From NCBI RefSeq assembly GCF_002563855.1, contig NZ_PDJQ01000001.1, positions 62,001 to 126,000 on the forward strand: a DNA stretch of 64,000 bases, given 5' to 3'. Below the pieces are notes generated by a model. That model was not told where the DNA came from. It saw only the letters and a list, made by a program, of their open reading frames with translations, and searched no databases. The position numbers and the translations under genes were made by a program. Source of the DNA: Tepidiforma thermophila. Its GTDB lineage: Bacteria > Chloroflexota > Dehalococcoidia > Tepidiformales > Tepidiformaceae. Shown here in pieces: positions 1-8,230 of the stretch. Numbering within the stretch: position 1 is the first letter of the stretch; every line of letters starts with the position of its first letter.

Positions 1-457
1 GGAGGCGGACGAGGGCGGTGGCGCCCTGGCGCCGGCGGAAGAGCCAGCCGCGGGCAACGCGGATGTGGATGCGGAGGGTATCGCCGTCGCGTTCGATGGC
101 GACCTCAGGGGCGGAGCGGCTGGCTGCAGCGGCGACGGCTGGAGTTTCGCCCTCGATGCAGGTGCGGACGGTGAGCCTGCCGGCGGTGCTGTCGATTTCG
201 AGGCGGCCGATGCCCTCGAGCGGCGGGAGGGGGCGCTCGACGCGGGCCGCGCCGGCGCCATCGGCGGGGTCGGCGGTGCCGCGGCGTTCGGCGCGCGCGG
301 CGTCGCGCTGGCGGCGGGCCTCGTCGCGGGCGCGGCGGGCCTCGGCCTTCAGTCGCTCCGCCTCGGCCTTTGCTTCGCGGCGCAGGCGCTCGGCGGCCTC
401 GCGGGCACGGCGGGCCTCTTCATGCAGGCGGCGGATTTCGGGGTCGGTGTCAGCCAT
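1..457 (-). CDS. DUF4097-like protein with N-terminal coiled coil (partial)
   Basis: The gene runs off the left edge; 152 residues are visible from ATG at 457. Residues 1-60 are an Arg/Ala/Glu-rich helix with heptad character (begins MADTDPEIRRLHEEARRA), probably a coiled coil. Residues 75-150 are beta-rich, with GRLEIDSTAGRLTVRT, EVAIERDGDTLRI and GWLFRR segments like those of DUF4097/toastrack-type sheets. The start overlaps the stop of the DUF2089 gene by eight bases, so the two are translationally coupled. DUF4097 proteins are often linked to envelope stress systems; the exact role here is unknown. The C-terminus is outside the window. Confidence 0.65.
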   Translation of the reverse strand, partial: MADTDPEIRRLHEEARRAREAAERLRREAKAEAERLKAEARRARDEARRQRDAARAERRGTADPADGAGAARVERPLPPLEGIGRLEIDSTAGRLTVRTCIEGETPAVAAAASRSAPEVAIERDGDTLRIHIRVARGWLFRRRQGATALVRL

Positions 458-833
458 CGCGGGCGGCCAGGGCGCGGAGCTGTTCGGCGGCCTCGGCGGC
501 GGAGATGCGCCCGGCGGCGAGTTCGTCGAGGATGCGCTGGCGGCGCTCGGCGTCGCGGGGGTCTTCGCCGGTTTCGAAGCCGAGGGCGACGAGGACGTCG
601 TTGAGCCGTGCGACGACGGTGGGGTAGGAGATGCCGAGCTCTTCTTCGACGTCCTTAATTTTGCCGCGTGCGCGGAGGAAGGTTTCGACGAAGGCGAGCT
701 GTTCGCGGTTGAGGCGGGCGAGGGGGCCGGCATCGAAGTGGCCATCGACGCCTGTGCCGCATTCGGGGCATTCGAGGCGGCGGACGATCATGGGGCTGTC
801 GCAGCTGGGGCAGGCGCCGATCAGTCGAGCCAT
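450..833 (-). CDS. DUF2089 family zinc-ribbon/HTH protein
   Basis: A 127-residue protein. Residues 1-30 carry two CxxC knuckles (CPSC and CPEC) typical of a zinc ribbon. Residues 40-85 contain a sigma-like helix-turn-helix (KIDVEEELGISYPTV-type segment, read here as KDVEEELGISYPTVVARL). The C-terminal 30 residues (RQRILDELAAGRISAAEAAE) resemble a SHOCT-like oligomerisation helix. This order is that of DUF2089, a presumed regulator family. It sits between a 76-residue hypothetical gene (23 bases upstream) and the DUF4097-like gene (overlap), so it may autoregulate this operon through the inverted repeat at 1144-1188. Function is inferred from domain layout only. Confidence 0.85.
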   Translation of the reverse strand: MARLIGACPSCDSPMIVRRLECPECGTGVDGHFDAGPLARLNREQLAFVETFLRARGKIKDVEEELGISYPTVVARLNDVLVALGFETGEDPRDAERRQRILDELAAGRISAAEAAEQLRALAARDG

Positions 834-856
834 GGGAATGTCCTAGGCAGGGGTTT

Positions 857-1087
857 TCAGCGGGCGCCGCGGCCGCCGAGCGGGAAGGGGTCGGGGAGCT
901 CGGCGGGGCTGCCGGCTGCCCAGGCGTCGAGGGCGGCGGCAGCCCGGCGGAGTGCGGCGGCGCACCGGGCGATCATAGCGGGCAGGGGCCCCGGGCGCCC
1001 AAGGCGGTAGCGCGCCGCCGAGGCGCGGCGGCTGGCGACGAAGTGGTCGCTGAAGGCGGCGACGAACCAGGGGTTGAGGTCGAACAT
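857..1087 (-). CDS. Small hypothetical protein, first gene of the DUF2089 operon
   Basis: A 76-residue ORF that starts MFDLNPWFVAAFSDHF and is rich in Ala and Arg. The ATG at 1087 is preceded by a GGGAGA ribosome-binding site. It has no recognisable domain and no membrane segment; the middle (residues 38-56) is an amphipathic Ala/Arg helix. Its position directly after the AT-rich control region at 1144-1188 and 23 bases before the DUF2089 gene supports a real first gene of that operon. Confidence 0.6.
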   Translation of the reverse strand: MFDLNPWFVAAFSDHFVASRRASAARYRLGRPGPLPAMIARCAAALRRAAAALDAWAAGSPAELPDPFPLGGRGAR

Positions 1088-1143
1088 GGCGGGTCTCCCG
1101 GGGGCAGCGGCCCCAGGGTGCCATTCTTGCTTTCGCGAGGAGG

Positions 1144-1188
1144 AAAGTCAATACCTTACTTAAGAAAATTTATCTTTCACTTGACTTT
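1144..1188. promoter_or_regulatory. AT-rich promoter region with inverted repeat AAAGTCAA / TTGACTTT
   Basis: AAAGTCAA at 1144-1151 is mirrored exactly by TTGACTTT at 1181-1188. The 29 bases between are strikingly AT-rich for this genome and include the CTTAAG palindrome and, on the minus strand, -10-like GATAAA and TAAGGT hexamers. It lies just upstream of the minus-strand DUF2089 operon, so it probably holds that promoter and an operator. Which protein binds it is not known; the DUF2089 product is the obvious candidate. Confidence 0.5.
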
Positions 1189-1254
1189 GCACGCAAGAAG
1201 GATGGCACAGCGGCACTGCGGGCGCCGCGGGAGACCGGCGGCTGCGGGGCAGGT

Positions 1255-1839
1255 TCAGGGGAGAAGGGAGAGGAAGGCGGCGGCGAGGTCGCCGGCTGCG
1301 TCGAGGGCGGCCGGGCGGAGCGGGCGCCCGGCCAGCTCGGCCTCCAGGGCGGCAGGCAGCTGGGCGAGGGCGGCGTCGATCAGCGCCGGGGCGGCGGTGG
1401 CAGGGGCCGGGTGGCGGACGATGGCAACCGGGCCGCCGCCGGCACGTTCGAGGAGCGGTGCCGCGCAGCGGATAGCGACCAGCGTTGCGCCGAGCCGTTC
1501 GCGGGCGAGGGGGAGCCACTCGTCGATGGAGAACTCGTCGAAGGGGATGTCCGGGAGCGGGCCGGGGTCGACGGCGAGCGCTGCGAGCGGGCCGAAGCGG
1601 TCTTCGAGCTCGGCGAGGAACGCGCCGAGGGCGGCGGGGTCGGCGGCGTCGAGGACGCGGTGGAGGTGGTCGGCGCCGAGGGCCCAGAGTTCGTTGGCGA
1701 TACTGGCGGTCGCGAATTCGTGGTCCCGGGCGGGCGCGAGGGTGGTGAGGCCGATGGGGCGGGCAGCTTCGGCCAGGGCAAGCGCGAGGCCGCGGAGCGG
1801 CGGGCCGCCGGGGCCGACGAGGGCGACCGGGCGGTTCAC
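1255..1839 (-). CDS. SDR-like Rossmann-fold protein without catalytic motif
   Basis: 194 residues, GTG start at 1839 overlapping the stop of the preceding membrane-protein gene (GTGA). The order of elements follows short-chain dehydrogenases: an N-terminal beta-alpha unit (VALVGPGGPPLRGLALALAE), an acidic DAADPAALGAFLAELEDRFG helix and a following LAALAVDPG strand where SDRs have NNAG. The catalytic YxxxK pair is not visible and the glycine-rich loop is altered. It is therefore likely a non-catalytic or highly diverged SDR; the substrate is unknown. Confidence 0.6.
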   Translation of the reverse strand: MNRPVALVGPGGPPLRGLALALAEAARPIGLTTLAPARDHEFATASIANELWALGADHLHRVLDAADPAALGAFLAELEDRFGPLAALAVDPGPLPDIPFDEFSIDEWLPLARERLGATLVAIRCAAPLLERAGGGPVAIVRHPAPATAAPALIDAALAQLPAALEAELAGRPLRPAALDAAGDLAAAFLSLLP

Positions 1840-2060
1840 CGGAACACCACCAGGAGCATCGGCAGGACGAGGGCGAGGACGACGAGGATGGCGATGCCGA
1901 GGGCGATGGTGTTCCAGTCGCGGGTGCGGAGCTGGCCGCTGTAGTACTGCTGCTCCCAGGTGCCGTCCATCAGGTCGCGGTCGCGCTCGTCGGGGCCGAG
2001 GTCGCGGTCATCGGCGGGCGGGCCGAGGGGGATGCGGTCGTCATCGTCGTCGGGGTACAC
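1836..2060 (-). CDS. Small single-pass membrane protein
   Basis: 74 residues from a GTG start at 2060. The first 50 residues are hydrophilic and acidic (YPDDDDDRIPLGPPADDRD), followed by one C-terminal membrane helix (NTIALGIAILVVLALVLPM) and a short VVFR tail. An in-frame reading extends further upstream, but that part overlaps the crotonase gene, so GTG 2060, just past the crotonase stop at 2092, is preferred. It overlaps the SDR-like gene downstream and probably shares its mRNA. Function unknown. Confidence 0.55.
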   Translation of the reverse strand: MYPDDDDDRIPLGPPADDRDLGPDERDRDLMDGTWEQQYYSGQLRTRDWNTIALGIAILVVLALVLPMLLVVFR

Positions 2061-2091
2061 GGTGGGATGGTACCGCAGGGCGGCGTCGCGG

Positions 2092-2994
2092 TCAGACCAG
2101 GCGGCCGTGCTCGTCGCGGATTTCGGGGCCCTCGACGCGGGCGCGGCCGTCGCCGAACTTCGCGTCGCGCCAGTGGAGGGCAGCCTTGAGGCCCTGCTCG
2201 GCGGCGATGCGGCCGAATTCGCGGACGGAGGGTGCGAGGTGGGCGCGCGCGTCGTTCTCCGCGCCGAGGCGCTGCATGGTGCGGGCGCCCATGAGTTCGA
2301 GGGCAAGGTTGACGATCCGCTTGTTGGCGGAGAGGAGGTCGGTGTCGATCATGGCCATGCGGTCGACGAGGCCTTCAACCTCCTGGGCGAGGAGATTCGC
2401 GGGGACGGCCTTGAGGACGAGGCCGATCTTGGCGGCCTCCGCGCCGGTGATGGTGTCGCCGGTGAGGAAGAGGCGCTTCGTCCACTGGGGGCCGCAGTGG
2501 TAAACCCACATCTGGTTGGGGAGGGAGCCCATGGCGCGGGCGGGCGGGAAGCCGATGACGGCGTCTTCGGCGGCGATGACGATGTCGCAGAGGAAGGCGA
2601 TATCGGTACCGCCGGCGAGGCAGTAGCCATGGACCTGGGCGACGACGGGCTTGTGCATGTCGAAGATCGCCATGCGGAGGCGCTGGGCGCGCTCGAGCTG
2701 CCAGGCGTCGTCGTCGAAGGTGCGTGCGCCGCGGTACACGGAGGTGTAGTGGTCGCCCTCGGGCGCAGGGCGGCGGTTGCCGAGGGGGGTGAGGTCGTAG
2801 CCGGCGGAGAAGGCGCGGCCGGCGCCGCGGATGATGACGGCGTGGACGCGGGTGTCGTTGTCGGCCTCCCAGAGGGCGTCGTGGAGCTCCTGCTGGAGTT
2901 CGAGGCTGAGGGCGTTGAGCTTTTCGGGGCGGTTGAGGGTGATGCGCGCCCGGCCGCGTTCGACTTCGTAGAGGATGGTGCGGTAGTCGTTCAT
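2092..2994 (-). CDS. Enoyl-CoA hydratase/isomerase family protein
   Basis: 300 residues with the crotonase fold: LNRPEKLNALSLELQQEL near the N-terminus, the oxyanion-hole segments GAGRAFSAGYDL and HGYCLAGGTDIAFLCD, and a C-terminal helical region. The two catalytic glutamates of classical enoyl-CoA hydratase are replaced: the first position is Asp in AGGTDIA and the second lies in IGFPPARA with no Glu. A different acyl-CoA reaction is therefore likely. A ribosome-binding site (GGAGG) precedes ATG 2994, and a TATACT -10 hexamer lies at 3017-3022. Confidence 0.85.
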   Translation of the reverse strand: MNDYRTILYEVERGRARITLNRPEKLNALSLELQQELHDALWEADNDTRVHAVIIRGAGRAFSAGYDLTPLGNRRPAPEGDHYTSVYRGARTFDDDAWQLERAQRLRMAIFDMHKPVVAQVHGYCLAGGTDIAFLCDIVIAAEDAVIGFPPARAMGSLPNQMWVYHCGPQWTKRLFLTGDTITGAEAAKIGLVLKAVPANLLAQEVEGLVDRMAMIDTDLLSANKRIVNLALELMGARTMQRLGAENDARAHLAPSVREFGRIAAEQGLKAALHWRDAKFGDGRARVEGPEIRDEHGRLV

Positions 2995-3016
2995 GCTGCT
3001 GCCTCCGTGGGAGGCG

Positions 3017-3022
3017 AGTATA
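3017..3022 (-). promoter_or_regulatory. -10 hexamer TATACT for the crotonase gene
   Basis: On the minus strand TATACT lies 22 bases before ATG 2994, giving a short leader that still contains a GGAGG ribosome-binding site. No clear -35 is visible. Confidence 0.4.
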
Positions 3023-3112
3023 GCCCGGTGCGGCAGGGGCCTGCGGGAACGGGAAGCGCCCGCCGGCGGCGGGCACGGCGGGCGCTCAGGGGGCGGGAGG
3101 AGCTGCGGGCTG

Positions 3113-4441
3113 CTAGACGGTGATGCCGTAGAGGCGCTGGGCCTCCTTCTTGAGTTCGCCGCGGAAGTCGGGATGGGCGATGGAGATCATCTCGTTGATG
3201 CGTTCGCGGATGGACTTGCCGGTAAGCTTCGCGATGCCCTGTTCGGTGACGACGTAGTCGACGAAGCCGCGGTGGACGGTGACAACCGTTCCAGGCGGGT
3301 GGCCGCCGACGATGCGGGTGTGGCGGGTATCGCCGATGAGCGAGCTGGAGGGGAGGACGATGACGGAACCGTTGGCGGCGGTGGAGGCGCCGATGGCGAA
3401 GACGGCCTGGCCGCCAGTGCCGGAGTAGACGAGGTTGCCCTGGGTCTCGGAGGAGACGTTGCCGGTGAGGTCGACGGCGAGGGCGTTGTTGACGGCGATG
3501 AAGTTCTCGATCTGGAGGAGGAGGCGGATGTCGTCGGTATGGGTGAAGTCGTAGAGCTCGTAGGTGTCGTTGCCGTTGATGCGGGCGAGGTCCTCGGGCG
3601 GAACCTGGCCGAGGGCGCTGGCGACGACCTTGCCGACGTGGTGGGGCTTGTATTTGCCGGTGATGACGCCCTTTTCGACGAGGTCGGGGATGCCGCCGGG
3701 GAGGAGTTCGGTATGGACGCCGAGGTCGTGCTTCTCCTCAAGGAAGACGGGCAGGGCGGCCGAGACATCGCCGATGCCGAACTGGAGGGTGGCGCCGTCG
3801 TAGACGATTTCGTTGGCGACGAGGGTGCAGATGACGTTGGCGGCGAGCTCGGTTTCTTCGGTGCGCGGGGGAATGGGGGCTGCGGCGGGCGGGAGGGTGT
3901 ACTCGCAGACGCGGGCGAAGCGGTCGATGTGGATGCGGTTGCCGCCGCCGGTGCGGATGAAGTTCTCGTGGATTTCGCCGATGAGGGTGGTTGCGATGCC
4001 GGAGACGGTGGGGCCGAAGAAAACGCCGGAGCCGAAGGAGCACCAGCCGTCTTCATCGGGCGGGGAGATGGGGATGAGGGCGACATCGAGGCGGTCGAGG
4101 CCGGGCGGCATTTTGCCTTCGCGGAAGCGGGAGACGGGGACGTATTCGATGCGGCCTTCGCGGGCGGCCTTGCGGTCGAAGGGGCTGCAGTAGCCGGTGA
4201 TGACCTTCCAGTTTGCGAGGACTTCGGGCCTGTCCCAGTTGAAGGGGGAGAGGAAGTTGACGATGGTGAGGTTCTTGAGCTGGCCGGCGCGGGCGGCAAG
4301 GGCAGCGCAGAGCTGAGGCGGGACGGACGTCCAGCCGCCGGTCCAGACCCAGTCGCCATCTTTGACGACGGCGACGGCTTCTTCGGGGGAGACGAGTTTG
4401 TCGGCGACGAGTTCGCGCCAGTTGGGTGCCGTTGGCTTCAC
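3113..4441 (-). CDS. Acetyl-CoA hydrolase/transferase family CoA-transferase
   Basis: 442 residues, the usual length for 4-hydroxybutyrate/acetate CoA-transferases (family I, fused alpha-beta halves). Recognisable features are VWTGGWTSVPPQLCAAL, FGIGDVSAALP near the middle, LGVHTELLPGGIPDLVEKGV, and the C-terminal half with DLTGNVSSETQGN, YSGTGGQAVFAIGA and the terminal FVDYVVTEQGIAKLTGKS signature. It would move CoA between a carboxylate and an acyl-CoA in the cytoplasm. It is followed by the HNH gene on the other side of its start and stands as its own unit. The exact acid is not predictable. Confidence 0.9.
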   Translation of the reverse strand: MKPTAPNWRELVADKLVSPEEAVAVVKDGDWVWTGGWTSVPPQLCAALAARAGQLKNLTIVNFLSPFNWDRPEVLANWKVITGYCSPFDRKAAREGRIEYVPVSRFREGKMPPGLDRLDVALIPISPPDEDGWCSFGSGVFFGPTVSGIATTLIGEIHENFIRTGGGNRIHIDRFARVCEYTLPPAAAPIPPRTEETELAANVICTLVANEIVYDGATLQFGIGDVSAALPVFLEEKHDLGVHTELLPGGIPDLVEKGVITGKYKPHHVGKVVASALGQVPPEDLARINGNDTYELYDFTHTDDIRLLLQIENFIAVNNALAVDLTGNVSSETQGNLVYSGTGGQAVFAIGASTAANGSVIVLPSSSLIGDTRHTRIVGGHPPGTVVTVHRGFVDYVVTEQGIAKLTGKSIRERINEMISIAHPDFRGELKKEAQRLYGITV

Positions 4442-4518
4442 CGGTTTGACCTCCGGGGAGATTCGAACGGAGATGATACCGGAGGCGCGGCTGCGGACGA
4501 GTGACGTTTACCGGCCGG

Positions 4519-5097
4519 TCAGCCGGCGGCGGCGAGGACGGCGTCGTCCCAGCCGGGGATGAACTTGCGCCAGGCTTCTTCGCTTTCGAGGTAGGGGTAG
4601 AAGGCGTGGTAGATGCTGACGCGGGGCGCGGCGGGCTCGCGGAGGAGGGTCATGCGGGCTTCCTGGGGGGTGCGGCCGGCCTTGCGGTGGTTGCAGGTGC
4701 GGCAGGCGGCGACGAGGTTCTCCCAGGTGTGGGGACCTCCGCGGTGGCGGGGGATGACATGGTCGAGGGTGAGGTCGCGGGTCTGGCGGCCGCAGTAGAC
4801 GCACTGCCAGCCGTCGCGCTGGAAGATTTCGCGGCGGGTAAGGCGGAGCTTCGGGCGCGGGCGGCGGACCATGTGAACGAGGCGGATGACGGAGGGGAGG
4901 GCGAGCGTGGTGCGGGCGGTGTGGAGGACGGCGCGGGCGGTTTCGATGATTTCTGCTTTGCCGCGGAGGACGAGGACGATGGCGCGCCGGACGGAGCACA
5001 CGTTGAGCGGCTCGTAATTCTGGTTCAGCACCAGGACGGCTATGCCATCTACCCCCACGGGCGGAGCCTCCGGCCTGCCTTTGCGGGATCGTAGCAA
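4519..5097 (-). CDS. HNH endonuclease family protein
   Basis: 192 residues. The N-terminal part (VLVLNQNYEPLNVCSVRRA) is the conserved lead-in of a widespread single-copy HNH family. The HNH core is RDGWQCVYCGRQTRDLTLDH, then HRGGPHTWENLVAACRTCN, with two CxxC zinc knuckles and the catalytic DH and N. The first 17 residues are poorly conserved in such proteins, so the start could be a little downstream. No restriction or phage genes are nearby; a housekeeping DNA-processing role is more likely than a mobile one. Confidence 0.9.
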   Translation of the reverse strand: MLRSRKGRPEAPPVGVDGIAVLVLNQNYEPLNVCSVRRAIVLVLRGKAEIIETARAVLHTARTTLALPSVIRLVHMVRRPRPKLRLTRREIFQRDGWQCVYCGRQTRDLTLDHVIPRHRGGPHTWENLVAACRTCNHRKAGRTPQEARMTLLREPAAPRVSIYHAFYPYLESEEAWRKFIPGWDDAVLAAAG

Positions 5098-5146
5098 ACG
5101 GCGCGAAGGGTCAGCAATTGCGGGCCGTTAACCCGGCGCGGGTGCG

Positions 5147-6376
5147 TTATGTCGTTGTTACGCGGTGGACGTCGACGCCGGCCTCTGTATCGAGCCGGAT
5201 ATGGAGGGGGTTGCCGGGCTCGAAGTCGGCGGAGAGGGGGATGGTGACGTCGGTCCAGCGCCCGGGCGGGGCGTCGAAGCGGGTCGCGCCGAGGAGGACG
5301 AGGTTGCCGCCGTTATCGTGCCAGGCCTGTGCCTCGCCGCGGCCGCCGGCCAGGGTGACGGTGGCGGCGGTGCTGGGTTCGCGGACGAGGAGGTAGATAT
5401 CGCCGACCTGCCCGGAGCGGCGATATTCGCGGCCGGAGGGGTCGCGCTGGAGGTCGCCCCAGCCCATGGCGATGTGCGGCACCTCATTGATGCCGAAGGT
5501 GACCTCGGGATCGCGCGGGGCCATGTAGAAGGCGAGGTGACCCATATCGAAGAGGGAGGACGGGAAGTACCAGCGGAAGGGGGCCTCGGTTTTGCGGGCG
5601 CGGACGAAGAGGTGGTAGCGGTAGTGGCCCTTCGTGATGCGGCTGACGACGTTGTTCATGAGCCAGCGGAAGATGCGGCGGTTGCGGCTGGCCGGGGGGT
5701 AGATGTCGATGTCGGCGGCGCGCTCGATGGTGTAGCCGCACCCCTCGAGGAGGCCAGTGAGCTCGGCGAGGGTGTACTCGCGGCTGTGGCGGGAGCCCTT
5801 GAGGGGGGCGCCGAGGTGGTAGGGGTCGTAGATGTTGCGGCCGGCGAGGAAGTTGGCGATGGAGTCGGCGCGGGAGGCGTTCGGGGTGGAGATGACGAGC
5901 GCGCCGCCCGGTTTGAGGACGCGGTGGATCTCGGCGAGCGTGTGGACGGGATTTTCGGTGAGGTGCTCGATGACTTCGCACCAGGTGACGAGGTCGAAGG
6001 TGTTGTCGGGGTAGGGGAAGGTATCGGCCTCGGCGTTGAAGCAGGTGCAGACGAATTCGTACGTTTCGCCGAATTCGGGGCTTTCGAGCTGCTGGCGGAG
6101 CTCCGGGCGGCCGTCGGCGGCGTAGCCGGTGAGGAAGAGGTCGTAGTTGCGGAAGCGCTGGAGGAGGAGGGTGATGTGGAAGGGCGGGCTGCCAAGCTCG
6201 AGGGCTTTGCCGCGCTCTTTCGGGTTTGGGACGAAGCGGAGGACCTGGCGCCAGAGGGGGAGGCCGCCCTGGACGAGGATGCGGTGGACCTCCTCGTTGC
6301 GGAAGGGCCAGCGGAAGGAGAGGAGGTACCGCTCGAGCGACCCGGGGTCGCGTTCGGAAACCGGGGGCGGCTGCAT
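5147..6376 (-). CDS. SAM-dependent methyltransferase with C-terminal extension
   Basis: 409 residues from ATG 6376 (MQPPPVSERDPGSLERYLLS). The class I methyltransferase core spans about residues 55-210: KALELGSPPFHITLLL (motif I), DTFPYPDNTFDLVTWCEVIE (motif IV region) and AEIHRVLKPGGALVISTPN. The remaining 180 residues include an RWYFPSSLFDMGHLAFYM segment and a beta-rich end, similar to tails on sugar or lipid methyltransferases. It follows a second methyltransferase with a 50-base gap. The substrate is unknown. Confidence 0.8.
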   Translation of the reverse strand: MQPPPVSERDPGSLERYLLSFRWPFRNEEVHRILVQGGLPLWRQVLRFVPNPKERGKALELGSPPFHITLLLQRFRNYDLFLTGYAADGRPELRQQLESPEFGETYEFVCTCFNAEADTFPYPDNTFDLVTWCEVIEHLTENPVHTLAEIHRVLKPGGALVISTPNASRADSIANFLAGRNIYDPYHLGAPLKGSRHSREYTLAELTGLLEGCGYTIERAADIDIYPPASRNRRIFRWLMNNVVSRITKGHYRYHLFVRARKTEAPFRWYFPSSLFDMGHLAFYMAPRDPEVTFGINEVPHIAMGWGDLQRDPSGREYRRSGQVGDIYLLVREPSTAATVTLAGGRGEAQAWHDNGGNLVLLGATRFDAPPGRWTDVTIPLSADFEPGNPLHIRLDTEAGVDVHRVTTT

Positions 6377-6426
6377 GGAATCTGGATTGTGCCGGAAAGC
6401 GGGCGCGACGTCGAACGGGGGCCGGG

Positions 6427-7287
6427 TCAGGCGGGCTTGCGGGCGCGGACGGCGTACATCTGGGGGATGGCGGGCACGCCGGCGGGGAGGTAGTAGCGGC
6501 GGCCTTCGCGCATTTCGGCGCAGGAGAAGAAGCGGCAGCCGTTGGCGTACTCGTACTCGCGGAAGACTTCGAGGACGAGGCCGGCCTCGATGAGGGCCGT
6601 GATGACGTCGGCGGTGCCGTGGGCAAATTCGGCGCCGCGGTGGGGGTTCTTGAAGCCGGTGACGCCTTCTTCGAAGCCCCAGGGGACGAGCCCCTCGCGG
6701 GAGGCGGCGACGTAATCGCCGACGCCGTCGCCGAGGACCGGTTCGGGGTCGCGGTAGGGCCAGGTCAGCCGGAGTTCGTCGTCGTACATGCAGACGACAG
6801 GGTGGAATTCGACGAGGACGAAGGCGCCGCCGGGCGCGAGGATGCCGGCGATGCCGCGGCCCCAGGCGGAGAGGTCGGAGAGCCAGCAGACGGCGCCGTA
6901 GGACGAGAAGGCGAGGTCGAACTGCTCGCCGGCCGCTGCGGCGGCGTCGAACCAGTCGTAGATATCGGCGCGGACGAAGTCGGCCGGGATGCCGGCGGCG
7001 CGGGAGAGTTCGGACGCGAAGGCGATGGCTTCGTCGGAGATATCGACGCCGGTGACGCGGGCGCCGAGCCGGGCGAGGGAGAGGGAATCCTGGCCGGCGT
7101 TGCACTGGAGGTGGACGAGCCGCTTCCCTTCGAGGGGGCCGAGGAGTTCCAGCTCCTCCGGGAAGAGGGTGGAGCCGCCCTCGCGAAAGAAGCGGGCCTG
7201 GTCGCCCTTGTGGCTGTTGTGTGCGCGGGTGGCTTCGTTCCAGGCGAGGCGGTTGAGCTCGTGGAGGTCGCGGCGCGGAGCGGGCAT
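6427..7287 (-). CDS. Class I SAM-dependent methyltransferase
   Basis: 286 residues from ATG 7287 (MPAPRRDLHELNRLAWNE). Motif I is LVHLQCNAGQDSLSLARLGA, followed by VTGVDISDEAI (acidic ribose-binding Asp) and FDLAFSSYGAVCWLSDL. The C-terminal half carries TWPYRDPEPVLGDGVGDY and FREYEYANGCRFF. It lies 50 bases downstream of hemC and may be a late member of that operon. It does not match a known tetrapyrrole methyltransferase, so its substrate is left open. Confidence 0.85.
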   Translation of the reverse strand: MPAPRRDLHELNRLAWNEATRAHNSHKGDQARFFREGGSTLFPEELELLGPLEGKRLVHLQCNAGQDSLSLARLGARVTGVDISDEAIAFASELSRAAGIPADFVRADIYDWFDAAAAAGEQFDLAFSSYGAVCWLSDLSAWGRGIAGILAPGGAFVLVEFHPVVCMYDDELRLTWPYRDPEPVLGDGVGDYVAASREGLVPWGFEEGVTGFKNPHRGAEFAHGTADVITALIEAGLVLEVFREYEYANGCRFFSCAEMREGRRYYLPAGVPAIPQMYAVRARKPA

Positions 7288-7336
7288 GGCTCCGTTGTAC
7301 CACGACGCGCGGGCAGCGGCGCAGTCAGGGCGGGGG

Positions 7337-8230
7337 CTACCGGAGGCCGGCGCGCTGGAGGAGATCTTCGGCGAGCTGGCGCCCGAGGCCGGCGGCGGTT
7401 TCGGCGGGGCCGCCCATTTTCGAGCGGATGATCCGGCCGCCGGACGCGACCAGGGCGTGGAGCTTGAGGGTCGAGCCAAAATGCTCGGCGTAGGCGGCGG
7501 CGGGGAAGCTGCAGCCGCCCTCGATGGCGGCGAGGAAGCTGCGCTCGGCGGTGACGGCGAGGCGGACCGCGGGGTCGTCGACCCGGGCGAGCAGGTCGCG
7601 CGCGCGGGCATCGTCGGCACGGCATTCGACGGCGAGGGCGCCCTGGCCGGGCGCGGGGAGCATCTCCTCGAGGCCGAAGATTTCGGCGGCTTCGGTTTCG
7701 AGGCCGAGGCGGCGGAGCCCGGCGAGGGCGACGACGGCGGCATCGTACTCGCCATCGCGGACTTTGCGGATGCGGGTTTCGACGTTGCCGCGGATGGGGC
7801 GGATGTCGAGGTCGGGCCGGAGTTCGCGGAGCTGGGCCTCGCGGCGGGGGGAACCGGTGCCGACGACTGACCCGCGGGGGAGATCGCGGAGGGGGGCGCC
7901 GGTGCGGGAGACGAGGGCATCGCGGGGGTCTTCGCGGAGCGGGACGGCGGCGATGACGAGCCCCCCGGGGCGGCGGGTGGGCAGGTCTTTGAGGCTGTGG
8001 ACGGCGATGTCGACCTCGCCGCGCTGGAGGGCCTCCTGGATGGCGGTGGTGAACCAGCCGGGGCGTTCGCCTTCGGCGAGGGGGGTGGACTGGTCGCGGT
8101 CGCCGGCGGTAGCGATGGTGACGAGCTCGACCGCCAGGCCGGGGGCAGCGGCTTCGAGACGGTCGGCCACGAGCCGCGCCTGGGCCAGGGCGAGCTGGCT
8201 GCCGCGCGTGCCGAGGCGGAGGACGGTCAT
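7337..8230 (-). CDS. hemC: Hydroxymethylbilane synthase (porphobilinogen deaminase)
   Basis: 297 residues. It joins four porphobilinogen molecules into hydroxymethylbilane in the cytoplasm. Visible hallmarks are LRLGTRGSQLALAQA at the start, HSLKDLPT with the catalytic Asp at residue 82, the arginine-rich GTGSPRREAQL, RGNVETRIRK, and Cys240 in AIEGGCSFP, which anchors the dipyrromethane cofactor. The start overlaps the hemL stop (ATGA at 8227-8230), so it is the ninth coupled gene of the tetrapyrrole operon. Confidence 0.97.
   Translation of the reverse strand: MTVLRLGTRGSQLALAQARLVADRLEAAAPGLAVELVTIATAGDRDQSTPLAEGERPGWFTTAIQEALQRGEVDIAVHSLKDLPTRRPGGLVIAAVPLREDPRDALVSRTGAPLRDLPRGSVVGTGSPRREAQLRELRPDLDIRPIRGNVETRIRKVRDGEYDAAVVALAGLRRLGLETEAAEIFGLEEMLPAPGQGALAVECRADDARARDLLARVDDPAVRLAVTAERSFLAAIEGGCSFPAAAYAEHFGSTLKLHALVASGGRIIRSKMGGPAETAAGLGRQLAEDLLQRAGLR

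Noticed and set aside
3001-3015. Hairpin GCCTCC-GTG-GGAGGC as a ribosome-site sequestering element before the crotonase gene
   Set aside because: The predicted start point from TATACT at 3017-3022 falls within the hairpin, so only part of it would be in the mRNA.
2993-4504. Long plus-strand open frame opposite the CoA-transferase gene, rich in Asp, Glu and Gly
   Set aside because: It is the antisense of a well-conserved enzyme; such frames arise because third positions are nearly always G or C. The same applies to frames opposite pnp (29816-32311), the aldehyde dehydrogenase (33462-35621) and the acyl-CoA genes (17930-20506).
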